64,000 nucleotides of DNA from Bacteroidales bacterium (GTDB taxonomy: Bacteria; Bacteroidota; Bacteroidia; Bacteroidales; P3). Below, in pieces: positions 45,986-56,400 of the stretch. Position 1 is the first letter of the stretch. Each line of letters begins with the position of its first letter. The DNA is taken from contig JAFTFL010000002.1 in NCBI GenBank assembly GCA_017449525.1, positions 1 through 64,000 on the forward strand, given 5' to 3'. Position numbers and translations under genes: made by a program. The notes under the pieces are model-generated. The model was given only the letters and a program-made list of their open reading frames with translations, searched no databases and had not been told where the DNA came from.

Positions 45986-47278
45986 ATGAATATGAGAACT
46001 CGTTCAATTTTCTCGTGGGTCGTGTTGGCGGTTGCTGTGCTTGTAGCACAGGGTAACATTCAGGCGCAAACGGATGAAACCGTTCTATCCAACCACCCAG
46101 CATTCCAGGTCGTTGATTATTTTTCGGACACCGTTGTCGATGAGGTTGCCATCGCTCTTGAAATGACGGCGGAAGAGCTCTCTCAAGCCGAAGAGGCCGA
46201 ACGCCTTTGGATTGAGGAAGAAGAATGCTGGACTGTGGAGTCTACTGCATCTGCCGATGAAGTCAATGATAATTCGCTCGATCCCGGTGCCATCATTATC
46301 GGGCACGTAACCGATGCGCACTCATGGCACTTGTTTGACTACGTCTCCAAAGAAGGAAAGGAACACTCTGTGGCCATCAATCTTCCTATCATTCTTCTAA
46401 ATCATGGCCATCTGGACATCTTCATGTCTGGTAAGTTTCATCATGGGCACAGCGACTATAAAGGTTACCGCTTGGTGGGTGGCGGCCTGAGCAAAGAGGA
46501 GATAATATGTGTGGACGAAGATGGTAACCCGTTGCTTGACGAGGCGGGCAATGTGGTTAAGCCTATTGATTTGTCGCTCACCAAGACCAGTTCTGCCATT
46601 GTCATTGTGGTAGCATTGCTCGTGTTTCTGATTCTGCATTCTGCACGCCAGTACCGCAAATGTGGTTCGGAGGCACCCCACGGGTTGCAGTCTCTCATCG
46701 AAATGCTCGTTGTGCATGTCAAGGACGATATTGTAGGACCAATGCTCGGACACAACACCGACCGCTTCTTGCCCTATCTGCTCACCCTCTTCTTCTTCAT
46801 CTTTCTTTGCAACGTTCTCGGGCTGATTCCTTTCTTCCCCGCTGGTGCAAATATCACGGGAAACATCGGTGTAACTTGTATTCTTGCTCTGATTACATTC
46901 CTTATTACTAATATCAATGGCAATAAGCACTACTGGAAAGACATCTTCAACACCCCAGGTGTACCCGCTTGGTTGAAGATATTTCCCTTGATGCCTGCAG
47001 TGGAAGTGGTGGGTGTGTTCACCAAACCCATCGTGCTCATGATACGACTCTTTGCCAACATGACTGCTGGCCACATCGTCATCCTGGGCTTCGTCGTGAT
47101 TATTTTCATTATCTCTAACCTCTTCGGCATGGCGGTAGGAGGTCCAGTATCCGTAGTGTCGCTCCTCTTTAGCGTCTTTATCAACGTGCTGGAGTGCTTG
47201 GTGGCCTACATTCAGGCCTATGTCTTCACGATGCTTTCTGCCCTCTACATCAATCTTGCTGTCGAGGACCACGAATAG
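45986..47278 (+). CDS. atpB: F1F0 ATP synthase subunit a
   Basis: This is the membrane F0 subunit forming the proton channel against the c-ring. The 430-residue protein has a long N-terminal part with a signal-like segment (residues 5-30) and an acidic region, then about six membrane segments. The essential Arg is in IRLFANMTAGH (compare E. coli RLFGNMYAG). Long N-terminal extensions are common for this subunit in Bacteroidota. Unusually, no atpE follows; the next gene is pgk. Confidence 0.93.
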   Translation: MNMRTRSIFSWVVLAVAVLVAQGNIQAQTDETVLSNHPAFQVVDYFSDTVVDEVAIALEMTAEELSQAEEAERLWIEEEECWTVESTASADEVNDNSLDPGAIIIGHVTDAHSWHLFDYVSKEGKEHSVAINLPIILLNHGHLDIFMSGKFHHGHSDYKGYRLVGGGLSKEEIICVDEDGNPLLDEAGNVVKPIDLSLTKTSSAIVIVVALLVFLILHSARQYRKCGSEAPHGLQSLIEMLVVHVKDDIVGPMLGHNTDRFLPYLLTLFFFIFLCNVLGLIPFFPAGANITGNIGVTCILALITFLITNINGNKHYWKDIFNTPGVPAWLKIFPLMPAVEVVGVFTKPIVLMIRLFANMTAGHIVILGFVVIIFIISNLFGMAVGGPVSVVSLLFSVFINVLECLVAYIQAYVFTMLSALYINLAVEDHE

Positions 47279-47629
47279 TATTCATTCAGCAGTAATCACT
47301 TTTCACCGCATGACCATTTCCCCCAAAGACGTAATGCACAACATTGCGCGTCCTTATGTGTTGAAATTTGCAGTCATGTACATTGTGCAGGCCGTACCAG
47401 ATGCTTTCATCTGATGCGGTCGGCATGTTGCTATACCATCTTTTGTTTTCATGAATCCGTTCTTCACGACTTCTCGACACTTGTTGGCCTCATTACGCGG
47501 TAGCAGACATGCGAAGAGAAGGGGTGCGAGAAGGATTTTGCAGCCGTGGGTGTACTCCCTGTGGCTGTCAGTTGGTGAGTGCAGGCTCTTGACATCAAGG
47601 GCTCCTATTCAATTTAATTTCTTTTTATC
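47279..47629. other. Spacer between atpB and pgk without a recognisable gene
   Basis: The usual atpE (subunit c) position holds no c-subunit pattern: no Gly/Ala-rich hairpin or ion-binding carboxylate helix in any frame. A 34-residue frame from 47310 is not recognised. No clear promoter for pgk was seen. Confidence 0.6.
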
Positions 47630-48826
47630 ATGAACAGTAATAGTATTAAAGACGTAAACTTCAAGGGACGCAAGGTGTTGTTGCGCGTTGATTTCAACGT
47701 GCCGATGGACGACCACCGCCATATTACCGATGACACTCGAATGCGAGAGTCAATGCCGACCATCCAAAAGTTGTTGACCGACGGGGCTGCTGTCATTATC
47801 ATGGCTCATTTTGGTCGTCCGAAGGGTGGATTCGACGCCGCGCTGTCGTTGGGTCCAGTGGCCAAGCATTTGGAGGAATTGTTGCAGAAACCTGTGGTGT
47901 TTTTCCCTGAGCTGATTAATGACAAGGTTAGGGAAGCAGCCCGCAACCTGCAGGGCGGCGAGGTGATGTTGCTGGAGAATATACGTTTCTACGAGGGAGA
48001 AACGAAGGGTGATGAGTCGTTTGCACGCGAACTGGCCTCACTGGGCGACTGCTACGTCAATGATGCTTTTGGTGCTGCCCACCGCGAGCATGCGTCGACT
48101 GCCGTTGTGGCGCGCTGCTTCCCCCATGATAAGTACTTTGGTTTCCTCATGGAGCACGAGGTGCGCAATCTGGAGAAACTCATGCATGGTGCTGCACGTC
48201 CGTTCACGGCCATCATTGGTGGTTCGAAGGTGAGCAGCAAGATAGGTATCCTGGAGAACCTCATCCCGAAGGTGGATAACATGGTCATCATCGGCGGCAT
48301 GCGTTACACTTTCACCAAGGCATTGGGCGGCAAGATAGGCAACTCTATTTGTGAAGACGACAAGATGGACTTGGCTCTCGCGCTTTTAAAGAAGATGGAT
48401 GAGGCTGGTGTCCAATACTATCTGCCTACCGACAGCGTGATAGCCGACAACTTCAGCAACGATGCCAAAACGCAGGTCGTTGCGTCGAACGCTGTGCCTG
48501 ACGGCTGGGAATCTATGGATTGCGGGCCAGAGAGCTGCCGCAAGATTAGGGAGGTGATCATGGCGTCGAAGACCATTCTGTGGAATGGCCCTGCGGGCGT
48601 GTTCGAATTTCCTGCTTTTGCCAAGGGCACCAACGAGATTGCACGGTGCGTGGCCGAAGCCTGTGAGCAGGGTACCTTTGCAGCTATTGGGGGTGGAGAC
48701 TCGGTGGCCGCTGTCAAACAGATGGGGCTTGCTGACCGTATGAGCTACGTCTCTACCGGTGGTGGCGCTATGCTGGAATACCTTGAGGGCAAGGCTCTCC
48801 CAGGTATTGTGGCTATTGAGCAATAG
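47630..48826 (+). CDS. pgk: Phosphoglycerate kinase
   Basis: This glycolytic enzyme makes ATP from 1,3-bisphosphoglycerate. The 398-residue protein carries RVDFNVPMD at residues 20-28, AHFGRPKGG, the conserved LENIRFYEGE, and the nucleotide-binding GGGDSVAAVKQ near the C-terminus with STGGGAMLEYLEG. The length and start are standard. It converges on nothing and is followed by the YgiQ gene. Confidence 0.97.
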   Translation: MNSNSIKDVNFKGRKVLLRVDFNVPMDDHRHITDDTRMRESMPTIQKLLTDGAAVIIMAHFGRPKGGFDAALSLGPVAKHLEELLQKPVVFFPELINDKVREAARNLQGGEVMLLENIRFYEGETKGDESFARELASLGDCYVNDAFGAAHREHASTAVVARCFPHDKYFGFLMEHEVRNLEKLMHGAARPFTAIIGGSKVSSKIGILENLIPKVDNMVIIGGMRYTFTKALGGKIGNSICEDDKMDLALALLKKMDEAGVQYYLPTDSVIADNFSNDAKTQVVASNAVPDGWESMDCGPESCRKIREVIMASKTILWNGPAGVFEFPAFAKGTNEIARCVAEACEQGTFAAIGGGDSVAAVKQMGLADRMSYVSTGGGAMLEYLEGKALPGIVAIEQ

Positions 48827-48949
48827 TCGGTGTGAACTTGTGTTAGTTCGGCGACGTGGGGCAGTACGGCCAGTAACCGTGTGGATGCCTCGCCCAGTCG
48901 TGTGGCGCATGAGTCAAATTTTCAGCACTTGCAGCAGAACCAACAACAA

Positions 48950-50809
48950 GTGAATAAGCGAGCTTTGGACGCATCTTTGGCCGATGCGCCCAAGGCTCTT
49001 TTTTTGCCCATCACAGCCGATGAGGTGCGGGCTCGTGGGTGGGAATGGGTCGACGTGGTGCTCGTCAGTGGCGATGCCTATGTGGACCACCCGTCATTTG
49101 GTACAGCTGTGCTGGGGCGCACGTTGGAGGCCGAAGGCTTTCGTGTTGCCATTATCCCTCAGCCCAATTGGCGCGACGATCTGCGCGACTTCCGCAAATT
49201 TGGGCGGCCACGGCTCTTCTTTGGTGTAACGTCTGGTTGCATGGACTCCATGGTCAACCACTACACGGCGGCTCGCCGTCTGCGCCACACCGATGCCTAT
49301 ACGCCCGGTGGCCAGTCGGGCTTCCGTCCCGACCGTGCAGCCTATGTCTATACCCGTATTCTTAAGCAGTTGTACCCCGACGTGCCCGTGGTGGTTGGAG
49401 GCATCGAAGCGTCGATGCGAAGGTTTGCGCACTACGACTATTGGGACGATGTGCTGAAGCCCTCGTTTCTGATGGAGGCACCGGCCGACCTGCTTGTCTA
49501 CGGCATGGGCGAACGTCCCATAGTGGAAATTGCGCGGACGCTTAGTGCCGGTCGGTCGGTAGAGTCGTTGTGGGGCATGCCACAGGTGGCCTATGTGTCC
49601 TTTTCTTGTCCGGCCGAGGCCACGGTGCTCCACAGTTTCGAAGTCTGCCAGGCTTCGAAGCGCAAGCAGGCGGAGAACTTTCGCATCATCGAGCTTGAGT
49701 CGAACAAGATTGAATCGGCCACGCTCGTGCAGCCTCATGGCAACCGCTTTGTGGTGGTGGCTCCTCCGGGTGAGCCTCTTACCACAGCAGAGCTCGACCG
49801 CTCGTTCGAGTTGCCCTACCAGCGCAAGCCGCACCCGAAGTATCAGCGGCGTGGCGCTATACCAGCTTTCGACATGATAAAGCACTCCATCAACACCCAT
49901 CGTGGCTGTTTTGGAGGCTGCTCCTTCTGCACCATTTCTGCTCACCAGGGCAAGCAAATCGTGTCGCGCAGCGAGGCTTCGATCCTGCGCGAGGTGCGCC
50001 AGGTGGTGCAGAGCGATGATTTCCACGGCACACTCACCGACCTCGGAGGCCCCAGTGCCAACATGTACGGCATGCAGGGGCGCGACCCCTCGCGGTGTCG
50101 GCGCTGCGCGCGCTATTCCTGCATTCATCCCACCCATTGCGCCAATCTGGTGAGCGACCACCGAAGGCTGATTGACCTTTGCCACAAGGTGTCGCAGGTC
50201 GAAGGCGTACGCCATCTCTACATCGGCAGTGGCATCCGATGCGATTTGTTCACGGCCGACAATGCTGGCTACGAGTACTTCCGACGCGTGGTAGAACACC
50301 ATGTGAGCGGCAGGCTCAAGGTGGCACCCGAGCATACCTCAGAGCGTGTGCTCTCGCTCATGCGTAAACCTTCGTTCGAAGTGTTCAGGCGCACCAAGCG
50401 CGATTTTGACTCCATCTGCCGGCGCGCAGGGCTGCGCTACCAGTTGATCCCCTATTTCATCAGCTCGCATCCAGGCTGCACTATAGAGGATATGGCAGAG
50501 TTGGCCGTTGAGGTGAAGGCCATGGGCTATCGGCTGGAACAGATTCAGGACTTTACTCCTACGCCCATGACGCTATCCACCGAAATGTATTACACCGGCT
50601 ACAACCCTGCCACGATGCAGCCTGTGCAGGTGGCTCGCGACAGCCGTGCCAAGCACGAGCAGAACCTCCTCTTTTTCTACTACAAGCCCGAATGCCAGGA
50701 GGAAATACGCCGTGTGCTGCAGCGCACGGGCAACGAGCGTTTCATACCCCGTTTGCTGCCGCCTAAGACTCCATTCCGGAGGGAAAAGAACTTCCGAAAG
50801 AAGGCGTGA
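48950..50809 (+). CDS. YgiQ family radical SAM protein
   Basis: This protein has the YgiQ layout: an N-terminal region with WVDVVLVSGDAYVDHPSFG, then the 4Fe-4S motif RGCFGGCSFC (Cys near residues 320-328 of the GTG-48950 form), and a C-terminal region with PEHTSERVLSLM. The function of YgiQ is unknown; it is a radical SAM enzyme. The start is unsure: GTG 48950 is favoured on alignment with the family, but the frame is open from GTG 48881. The length is 619 residues. Confidence 0.85.
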   Translation: MNKRALDASLADAPKALFLPITADEVRARGWEWVDVVLVSGDAYVDHPSFGTAVLGRTLEAEGFRVAIIPQPNWRDDLRDFRKFGRPRLFFGVTSGCMDSMVNHYTAARRLRHTDAYTPGGQSGFRPDRAAYVYTRILKQLYPDVPVVVGGIEASMRRFAHYDYWDDVLKPSFLMEAPADLLVYGMGERPIVEIARTLSAGRSVESLWGMPQVAYVSFSCPAEATVLHSFEVCQASKRKQAENFRIIELESNKIESATLVQPHGNRFVVVAPPGEPLTTAELDRSFELPYQRKPHPKYQRRGAIPAFDMIKHSINTHRGCFGGCSFCTISAHQGKQIVSRSEASILREVRQVVQSDDFHGTLTDLGGPSANMYGMQGRDPSRCRRCARYSCIHPTHCANLVSDHRRLIDLCHKVSQVEGVRHLYIGSGIRCDLFTADNAGYEYFRRVVEHHVSGRLKVAPEHTSERVLSLMRKPSFEVFRRTKRDFDSICRRAGLRYQLIPYFISSHPGCTIEDMAELAVEVKAMGYRLEQIQDFTPTPMTLSTEMYYTGYNPATMQPVQVARDSRAKHEQNLLFFYYKPECQEEIRRVLQRTGNERFIPRLLPPKTPFRREKNFRKKA

Positions 50810-50888
50810 GGGGGTGAAGCAGTAGTATGTTTTGCTGGATGAGACAACGGAGCAGGGCAGAAACTCTGTGAGATTACCTGTTTTTTCG

Positions 50889-50943
50889 TACCTTTGCAGT
50901 CCGTTGCCAGCAGGCCGCCATACGGTCTTGGCCTGTAAGGCAA
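50889..50943 (+). promoter_or_regulatory. Promoter with structured leader, target unclear
   Basis: TACCTTTG at 50889-50896 is a good -7 box. Just downstream, TTGCC (50904-50908) and CAGGCC (50911-50916) pair with GGCCTG (50930-50935) and GGCAA (50939-50943). No gene begins within 400 nt, and the SUMF1 gene has its own box at 51312. A small RNA is possible. Confidence 0.45.
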
Positions 50944-51049
50944 TGGTCAGCATTCCTGCCGAGTTCTAATTGAATAGTCCAAAAGAGTTGCCCGTTGTTC
51001 TGCGGCGGATGACCTATGGCGACACTGGGTGGCGAAAGCACACTTGGCA

Positions 51050-51091
51050 CTACGGAAAGGCTTGGGTCGTACGACTCAAGCCTTTCCGTAG
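51050..51091. repeat. 42-bp near-perfect palindrome centred on GTCGTACGAC
   Basis: Both 21-nt halves match with a single mismatch; the outer arms are CTACGGAAAGGCTTG and its complement. The centre is the window-wide motif (51066-51075). Two more partial sites follow at 51088 and near 51157. There is no T-tract. Confidence 0.85.
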
Positions 51092-51311
51092 TACGGCGTC
51101 GGAATATACTTTGTACTATTGTGTTATTACTGATGTTGTTGTGAGAATATCTTGTTGTACGGCACAGCAACTTCACCTCCACAACAGGAGGGCGCATCCT
51201 GTGCGGCATCGGAGTCGATGGCCAACGGCATCGGCCTGCATTGTGCAGGGCGCGGAGCATACGGCTGCTGATTATTTGGCTGCAGGGGGCGCAAAAGCGG
51301 AAAAAAAAGTG

Positions 51312-51319
51312 TACCTTTG
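51312..51319 (+). promoter_or_regulatory. -7 box for the SUMF1-domain gene
   Basis: TACCTTTG followed by CGTAATAG lies 38 nt before ATG 51358; an A-run precedes it. Confidence 0.65.
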
Positions 51320-51357
51320 CGTAATAGTGTGTACAACCGATATGTGATACTAAGAGT

Positions 51358-52440
51358 ATGAAACATAACCTACTGCTGTTGTCCTTATTGCTTCTGTGCG
51401 CCTCGTCGGTAGCACAAAAGGTGTCCAATGTGTCGTTCGTAAGAAATGACCGTGAAGTCGTCATCACTTATTCTTTGGACAAAAAGGCCGACATCCGCTT
51501 CTCCGTTTCGACTGACGAGGGTCGTACTTTCAGTAACTACATTGAGAACTTTGCTGGCGACGCTGGCAAGGGCATCCTGCCGGGAAAAGACAAGAAAATC
51601 TTGGTCTACGACCTGCCCGAACTACGAGCTATACCCTATGAGCCTGATTCATTGCTGGGCTACAGCGAGGGCGACACCGCGATTATCTTTAATGTGGAGG
51701 TTGACGACGGTTCGGTCGACATACAAATCAACAACTTTAAGTTCCGCATGATGCCAGTGCCGGGTGGCACTTTCACCATGGGATGTACCCGTCCGCACGC
51801 CACCAAGCACACCTACGAAGATGACAAGCCAGTGCACAAGGTAACGCTTGACAGCTTCTATATAGGGCAGCACGAGGTTACGCAGCGCTTGTGGGTAACG
51901 GTGATGGGCAACAACCCGTCGCGCTGGACCTATAGTGATAGTCTGCCAGTGGAGCAGGTGTCCTACAACGATGTGCAAATCTTCATTGCCCGGCTCAGTC
52001 AGATGACAGGCTATCGCTTCCGCCTGCCAACAGAGGCCGAGTGGGAATATGCCGCCCGAGGAGGCAACAGGTCGAAAGGCTATGTCTATCCAGGATGCGA
52101 CGGCAACCCAGGGCCAGTGGCATGGTACGGCATGAACAGCAACAACCGCACCCATCCGGTGGGACAGCTCAAGCCTAATGAACTCGGCCTTTATGACATG
52201 GCAGGAAACGTCTGGGAATGGTGCTCGGACTGGTACGGCAAGTACACTTCCGACCCTCAGACCAACCCTCGGGGACCAAAACAAGGAGAGAATCGCATCT
52301 TGCGCGGTGGATGTATGAACAGTCCTTCATGGGGATGTGCCGTGTCCGACCGCAGTTGGTATCTGCCCGACCACGGCTATGGCTTCCATGGGTTTCGTTT
52401 GGTGCTCGACTCGATTGACCCACCAGAAGAGGAGTTTTAA
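51358..52440 (+). CDS. Secreted SUMF1/formylglycine-generating-enzyme-like domain protein
   Basis: After a signal peptide (residues 1-20) a beta-sandwich N-terminus of about 110 residues precedes a SUMF1 fold: MMPVPGGTFTMGCT, HEVTQRLWVTVMG, RLPTEAEWEYAARGG, LYDMAGNVWEWCSDWYG, GFRLVLD. The C-x4-C type cysteine pair of true formylglycine-generating enzymes is not seen in the usual place (RGGCMNSPSWGC instead), so a binding rather than sulfatase-maturing role is likely. It stands upstream of hpt. Confidence 0.85.
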   Translation: MKHNLLLLSLLLLCASSVAQKVSNVSFVRNDREVVITYSLDKKADIRFSVSTDEGRTFSNYIENFAGDAGKGILPGKDKKILVYDLPELRAIPYEPDSLLGYSEGDTAIIFNVEVDDGSVDIQINNFKFRMMPVPGGTFTMGCTRPHATKHTYEDDKPVHKVTLDSFYIGQHEVTQRLWVTVMGNNPSRWTYSDSLPVEQVSYNDVQIFIARLSQMTGYRFRLPTEAEWEYAARGGNRSKGYVYPGCDGNPGPVAWYGMNSNNRTHPVGQLKPNELGLYDMAGNVWEWCSDWYGKYTSDPQTNPRGPKQGENRILRGGCMNSPSWGCAVSDRSWYLPDHGYGFHGFRLVLDSIDPPEEEF

Positions 52441-52509
52441 CCCGGTCTGTACACCACGTGGTTGTTGGCAACAAGGTTGCACACTCTTCTATAATCAACA
52501 CATCATCAA

Positions 52510-53070
52510 ATGACAGAACAGAGTATTATCTGCAACGGAAGACGCTTTCGCCCCTACATATCGGCCGCTGAGATTGAACAGAGTGTCATGCAGGTTGCTG
52601 CTAAGATGAACCACGATTTGCGCGACCTGCGCGACGACCAGGGTAGGGGAGTATTGTTGCTGCCTGTGCTCAACGGAGCCTATATGTTTGCAGCCGACCT
52701 GTCGCGCCATCTTGAGATTGATGCCGAGATATGTTTTGTCAAGATGAGCTCCTACGAGGGCACCTCTACGACAGGCAAACTGCATGAGCTCATAGGCTTC
52801 CCAGGAAGTTTGGCTGGACGCCACGTCGTGGTGGTGGAGGATGTGGTTGATACGGGTCTCTCCATGCAGCAAATCATCAGCCAATTGCACCGTTTGGGTG
52901 TGGCTTCGGTGCGGGTGTGCACCTTCCTCTTTAAGCCTGGTAAATTCCGTTGCAACTACCAAGTGGACTATGTCGGGCGAAATATAGACAATGAGTTTAT
53001 TGTCGGCTATGGGTTGGACTACGACGAACATGGTCGGCTATACAGAGAAATATACATATTAGATGAGTAG
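52510..53070 (+). CDS. hpt: Hypoxanthine phosphoribosyltransferase
   Basis: This purine-salvage enzyme makes IMP (and GMP) from the base and PRPP. The 186-residue protein has the PRPP-binding motif VVVVEDVVDTGLS, a GTSTTGKL flexible-loop region and PVLNGAYMFAADL. The length is typical. It overlaps the next lipoprotein gene by 8 nt, so the two are translationally linked. Confidence 0.95.
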   Translation: MTEQSIICNGRRFRPYISAAEIEQSVMQVAAKMNHDLRDLRDDQGRGVLLLPVLNGAYMFAADLSRHLEIDAEICFVKMSSYEGTSTTGKLHELIGFPGSLAGRHVVVVEDVVDTGLSMQQIISQLHRLGVASVRVCTFLFKPGKFRCNYQVDYVGRNIDNEFIVGYGLDYDEHGRLYREIYILDE

Positions 53071-53446
53071 TAGCAGACTGAAAAGGGTAGGCTGGATCGC
53101 CGTGGTGGCCTGCTGTCTGATGACGATAGGCTGCAAGCCCGACCCCTCTTATGAGGCGGAAGACTTTATTGGGAAGTGGGTCTCTGGTACGGAGTATTAT
53201 CGATATGATTCCGACATGACTGGAGCTACATGGGACACGGCCGACGACGTGGACGAGAGCGAAGCTCAGAAATTCAAGTGGAGCATTGAGGGAGACAAGC
53301 TGACGCACATCCACCTGCTCGAGTCAAGTCAAGCAGTGGTACCCGAGGTCTACACGGTGGTGAAACTTACGGAGAAGACTCTGCAGTATCACTACTACGC
53401 AGAAAAGAATAGTACTACGTTCACCTACACCCGCGTCAACCCATGA
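53063..53446 (+). CDS. Small lipoprotein, lipocalin-like, function unknown
   Basis: The 127-residue protein has a signal with lipobox ending TIGC, then EDFIGKWVSGTEYYRYDSD, which resembles the first strand of lipocalin-like lipoproteins. It overlaps hpt by 8 nt and the AsmA gene by 4 nt. No further family is recognised. Confidence 0.7.
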   Translation: MSSSRLKRVGWIAVVACCLMTIGCKPDPSYEAEDFIGKWVSGTEYYRYDSDMTGATWDTADDVDESEAQKFKWSIEGDKLTHIHLLESSQAVVPEVYTVVKLTEKTLQYHYYAEKNSTTFTYTRVNP

Positions 53447-56400
53447 AAAAAGGATGGAAGATAGCCCTGATTAGTCTCGGCTCGCTGTTGGGAGTGGTGG
53501 TGCTTGTGGTAGCTGTGGCCGTGTGGCTCATCCTCACTCCGAGCAAACTTACTGCGGTTGTGAACAACCTTAGCTCGCGCTTTGTAACCTGCGATGCCCA
53601 CTTCGAAAAGGTGGATTTGACGCTGGTGAAGACCTTCCCAGATGTGGGACTGGAAGTTCACGACGTGGTGCTTGTTAACCCGATGGATGGGGCACAGACC
53701 GACACGGTGGCGCACCTCAAAAGCCTTGTGTTGGGTCTGAACCTACGCTCGCTCCTCAGAGATGGCGACATCGTGGTGCACCAGGTGAAGTTGGACGGAG
53801 TGGATGCCAACCTTTACACCGATTCGGCAGGCAGGAGCAACTACGACGTGATAGCCCTAAGCAGTGAGGAAGAGGAGGAGGAATCTTCTTCTTCGTTGCC
53901 CGAACTGATAGACATTGAAAAAGCTTCTATTGCAGACCTGAATGCCTCTTATGTGGACTGCAAAAATGGCATTGAAGCACGTGTGGACGACTTGAGTCTT
54001 ACCGTCAAAGGACGCCTGAGCGACACGGTTAGCCTCAAGACGCAACTGCACATGGACGAGGTGGAGCTGCGCATGAAGGATTCCATTGGTTCAGAGACGA
54101 TTTATTCGCTGATTGATGCACTTTCTTTGCAACTTACTGCTGAGGGTACAAAGACTACGGCCGACGGCAAACTATCGTTGATGGTGGACAATGCCGATGT
54201 GGCTCTGGGGGGCGCACACTATGTGAACCAAAAGCTTCGTGCTCATCGGGGTGCACTGCTCGATTTAACGGTGCCGTGCTCGGTCAGCTTGGACAGCATG
54301 AGTGTTCGCCTGCACGATGCGCTGCTGTCTTTGGCGGAGTATGATTTGAAGTTGAACGGCAGGGTGGCTAAGTGTGAGCGCGCAGATGTGCAGGATAGTG
54401 CATGGCTGGTTCAGATGGACTTTGGCACCAATAAGTGGAATGTGGCGTCGTTGTTGGGTTGCCTACCCGACTCCATGCAGCTACTGCCGCGCGGTATGAG
54501 TGTGGATGCTGATCTTAAATTGAGTGGAAATATAAGGGGATATGTGGCGGACAGCACCATGCCCCTGGTCGATGCTCGGCTGGAAATCAGCGACGGCCGT
54601 TTTTCCGACCGCACCCTGCTGCCCTATGATGTGAGTAGGGTCAGTGGAGATATAGGTGCCCTGGTCGACCTCTCATCGGCTGGAGCACAACCGTCGTCGG
54701 TCGAGATTCGTTCCCTGTGTGCCAATGTGGGCAGCAACAGGTTGCAACTCAGCGGTAGTGTGGCCGATTTGCTACGCGAGTATGTGGTAGACGTGCGTCT
54801 GCAAGGTGGTTTGCGATTGGCCGATGTGCAGCCTTTCTTGCCGGACAGTCTGCCGCTGACTCTCAGTGGTGCATCGAACCTCGATGTCAAGGCTAAAGCC
54901 TCGAAGAGTCAAATCTCTACGATGAATATTGCGGCGATGCGTGTGTCCGGCACGATCAATATCAAGGACTTTGCTGTGGATTATGACAGCATACAGGCGC
55001 AGTCGCCCCAGCTGTCGATACGGCTCGCTACTCCCACTTCGCGTATACCCAATGCCAAGATTGGCAAGGAGTTTGCGAAGGCCAATGTGCAGGCTGAGCA
55101 GCTGCATGCACTCATTCCCTCCTCGAATATTGATGCAACGTTGGAGCAGGTGGCTCTCGCTGCTACGGTCAACGATGTGTTGGATAGCACGTTGCCGTTG
55201 GCACTACAGTGTGAGTTCTCCTTAGGACAAGCAGATGCCTCTATGTCCGACATGAAGGCGGGACTCTCCTCGCCAACGGGCAGTGTGGTCATGGTTGCAA
55301 AGTCGGATGGTCAGGTGCATTACGAATTGAACTATAACAGTTCGGCACTGGAAGTGCAACTGAATGATAGTATGAGTGTGCGCATGGCAGGTCTCGCGAT
55401 TGGGGGCAGTGCCGACTATGACTCAACAAAAGCCAACGTGCTACAGCAGTGGAGTCCGTCGCTCGACGTGGACTTTAAGTTGGGCTACATCACGATGTCG
55501 CAGCTTCCGTACACGTTGCAGATACCTAATATCAAGTTCAATTACAAGCCAGAGCGTTGTGAAATAGCCAGTGCCAACTTGGTGTTCGGCAATAGTGACT
55601 ACTATCTTTCGGGTGCCGTTACTGGGTTAGAGAAGTGGATTAGCCACGACGACATGTTGAAAGGCGACCTGTATTTCACCTCGAATTACACCAACGTGGA
55701 CGATTTGCTCGATGTGTTTAGCGGCCTCGGTTCTGATGCCGATACGCTGGCAGAGCAGCAGAAGGAGGTGAAAGATAAAGAGGCCTCACCCTTTATAGTG
55801 CCGAAAGATGTGGATTTTACACTACATACTCGCATCAAAGAGGCGCGCGCCTACGGCAATGACCTGCAAGAGTTGGCTGGCGACGTTACGGTGCGCGACG
55901 GGGTGGCTGTGCTGGACCAGGTGGGTTTTACCTGTAAGGCAGCTCGTATGCAGCTCACAGCTATATACCGTACGCCCCGTATGAACCATCTGTTTGCTGG
56001 ACTGGATTTTCACCTACTGGATATTTCGATTAAGGAGTTGATAGACATGGTGCCTATGGTCGATACGCTGGTGCCGATGCTTAAATCGTTCGAAGGTAAT
56101 GCAAACTTCCACTTGGCTGCCGAGACCTACCTCGATGCGTCGTACAAGCCCAAGATGTCGACACTGCGTGGTGCGGCCTCCATCGACGGCAAGAACCTTG
56201 TGGTGCTTGACAGCGAGACGTTCGACAAGATTGCCAAACTTATGCTATTCAAGAAGAGTACAACCAATGTGATAGACAGTCTCGACGTGCAGGCTACCGT
56301 GTTCCGTCGCGATGTGAAGGTTATGCCGTTTATGCTCTCAATGGATAAGTATCAGGTAGTGGTGGGTGGACGGCACACGCTGGACAAAAACTTCGATTAT

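Noticed and set aside
47310..47414. A short frame in the place of atpE
   Set aside because: It lacks the Gly/Ala-rich hairpin and the ion-binding carboxylate of subunit c.
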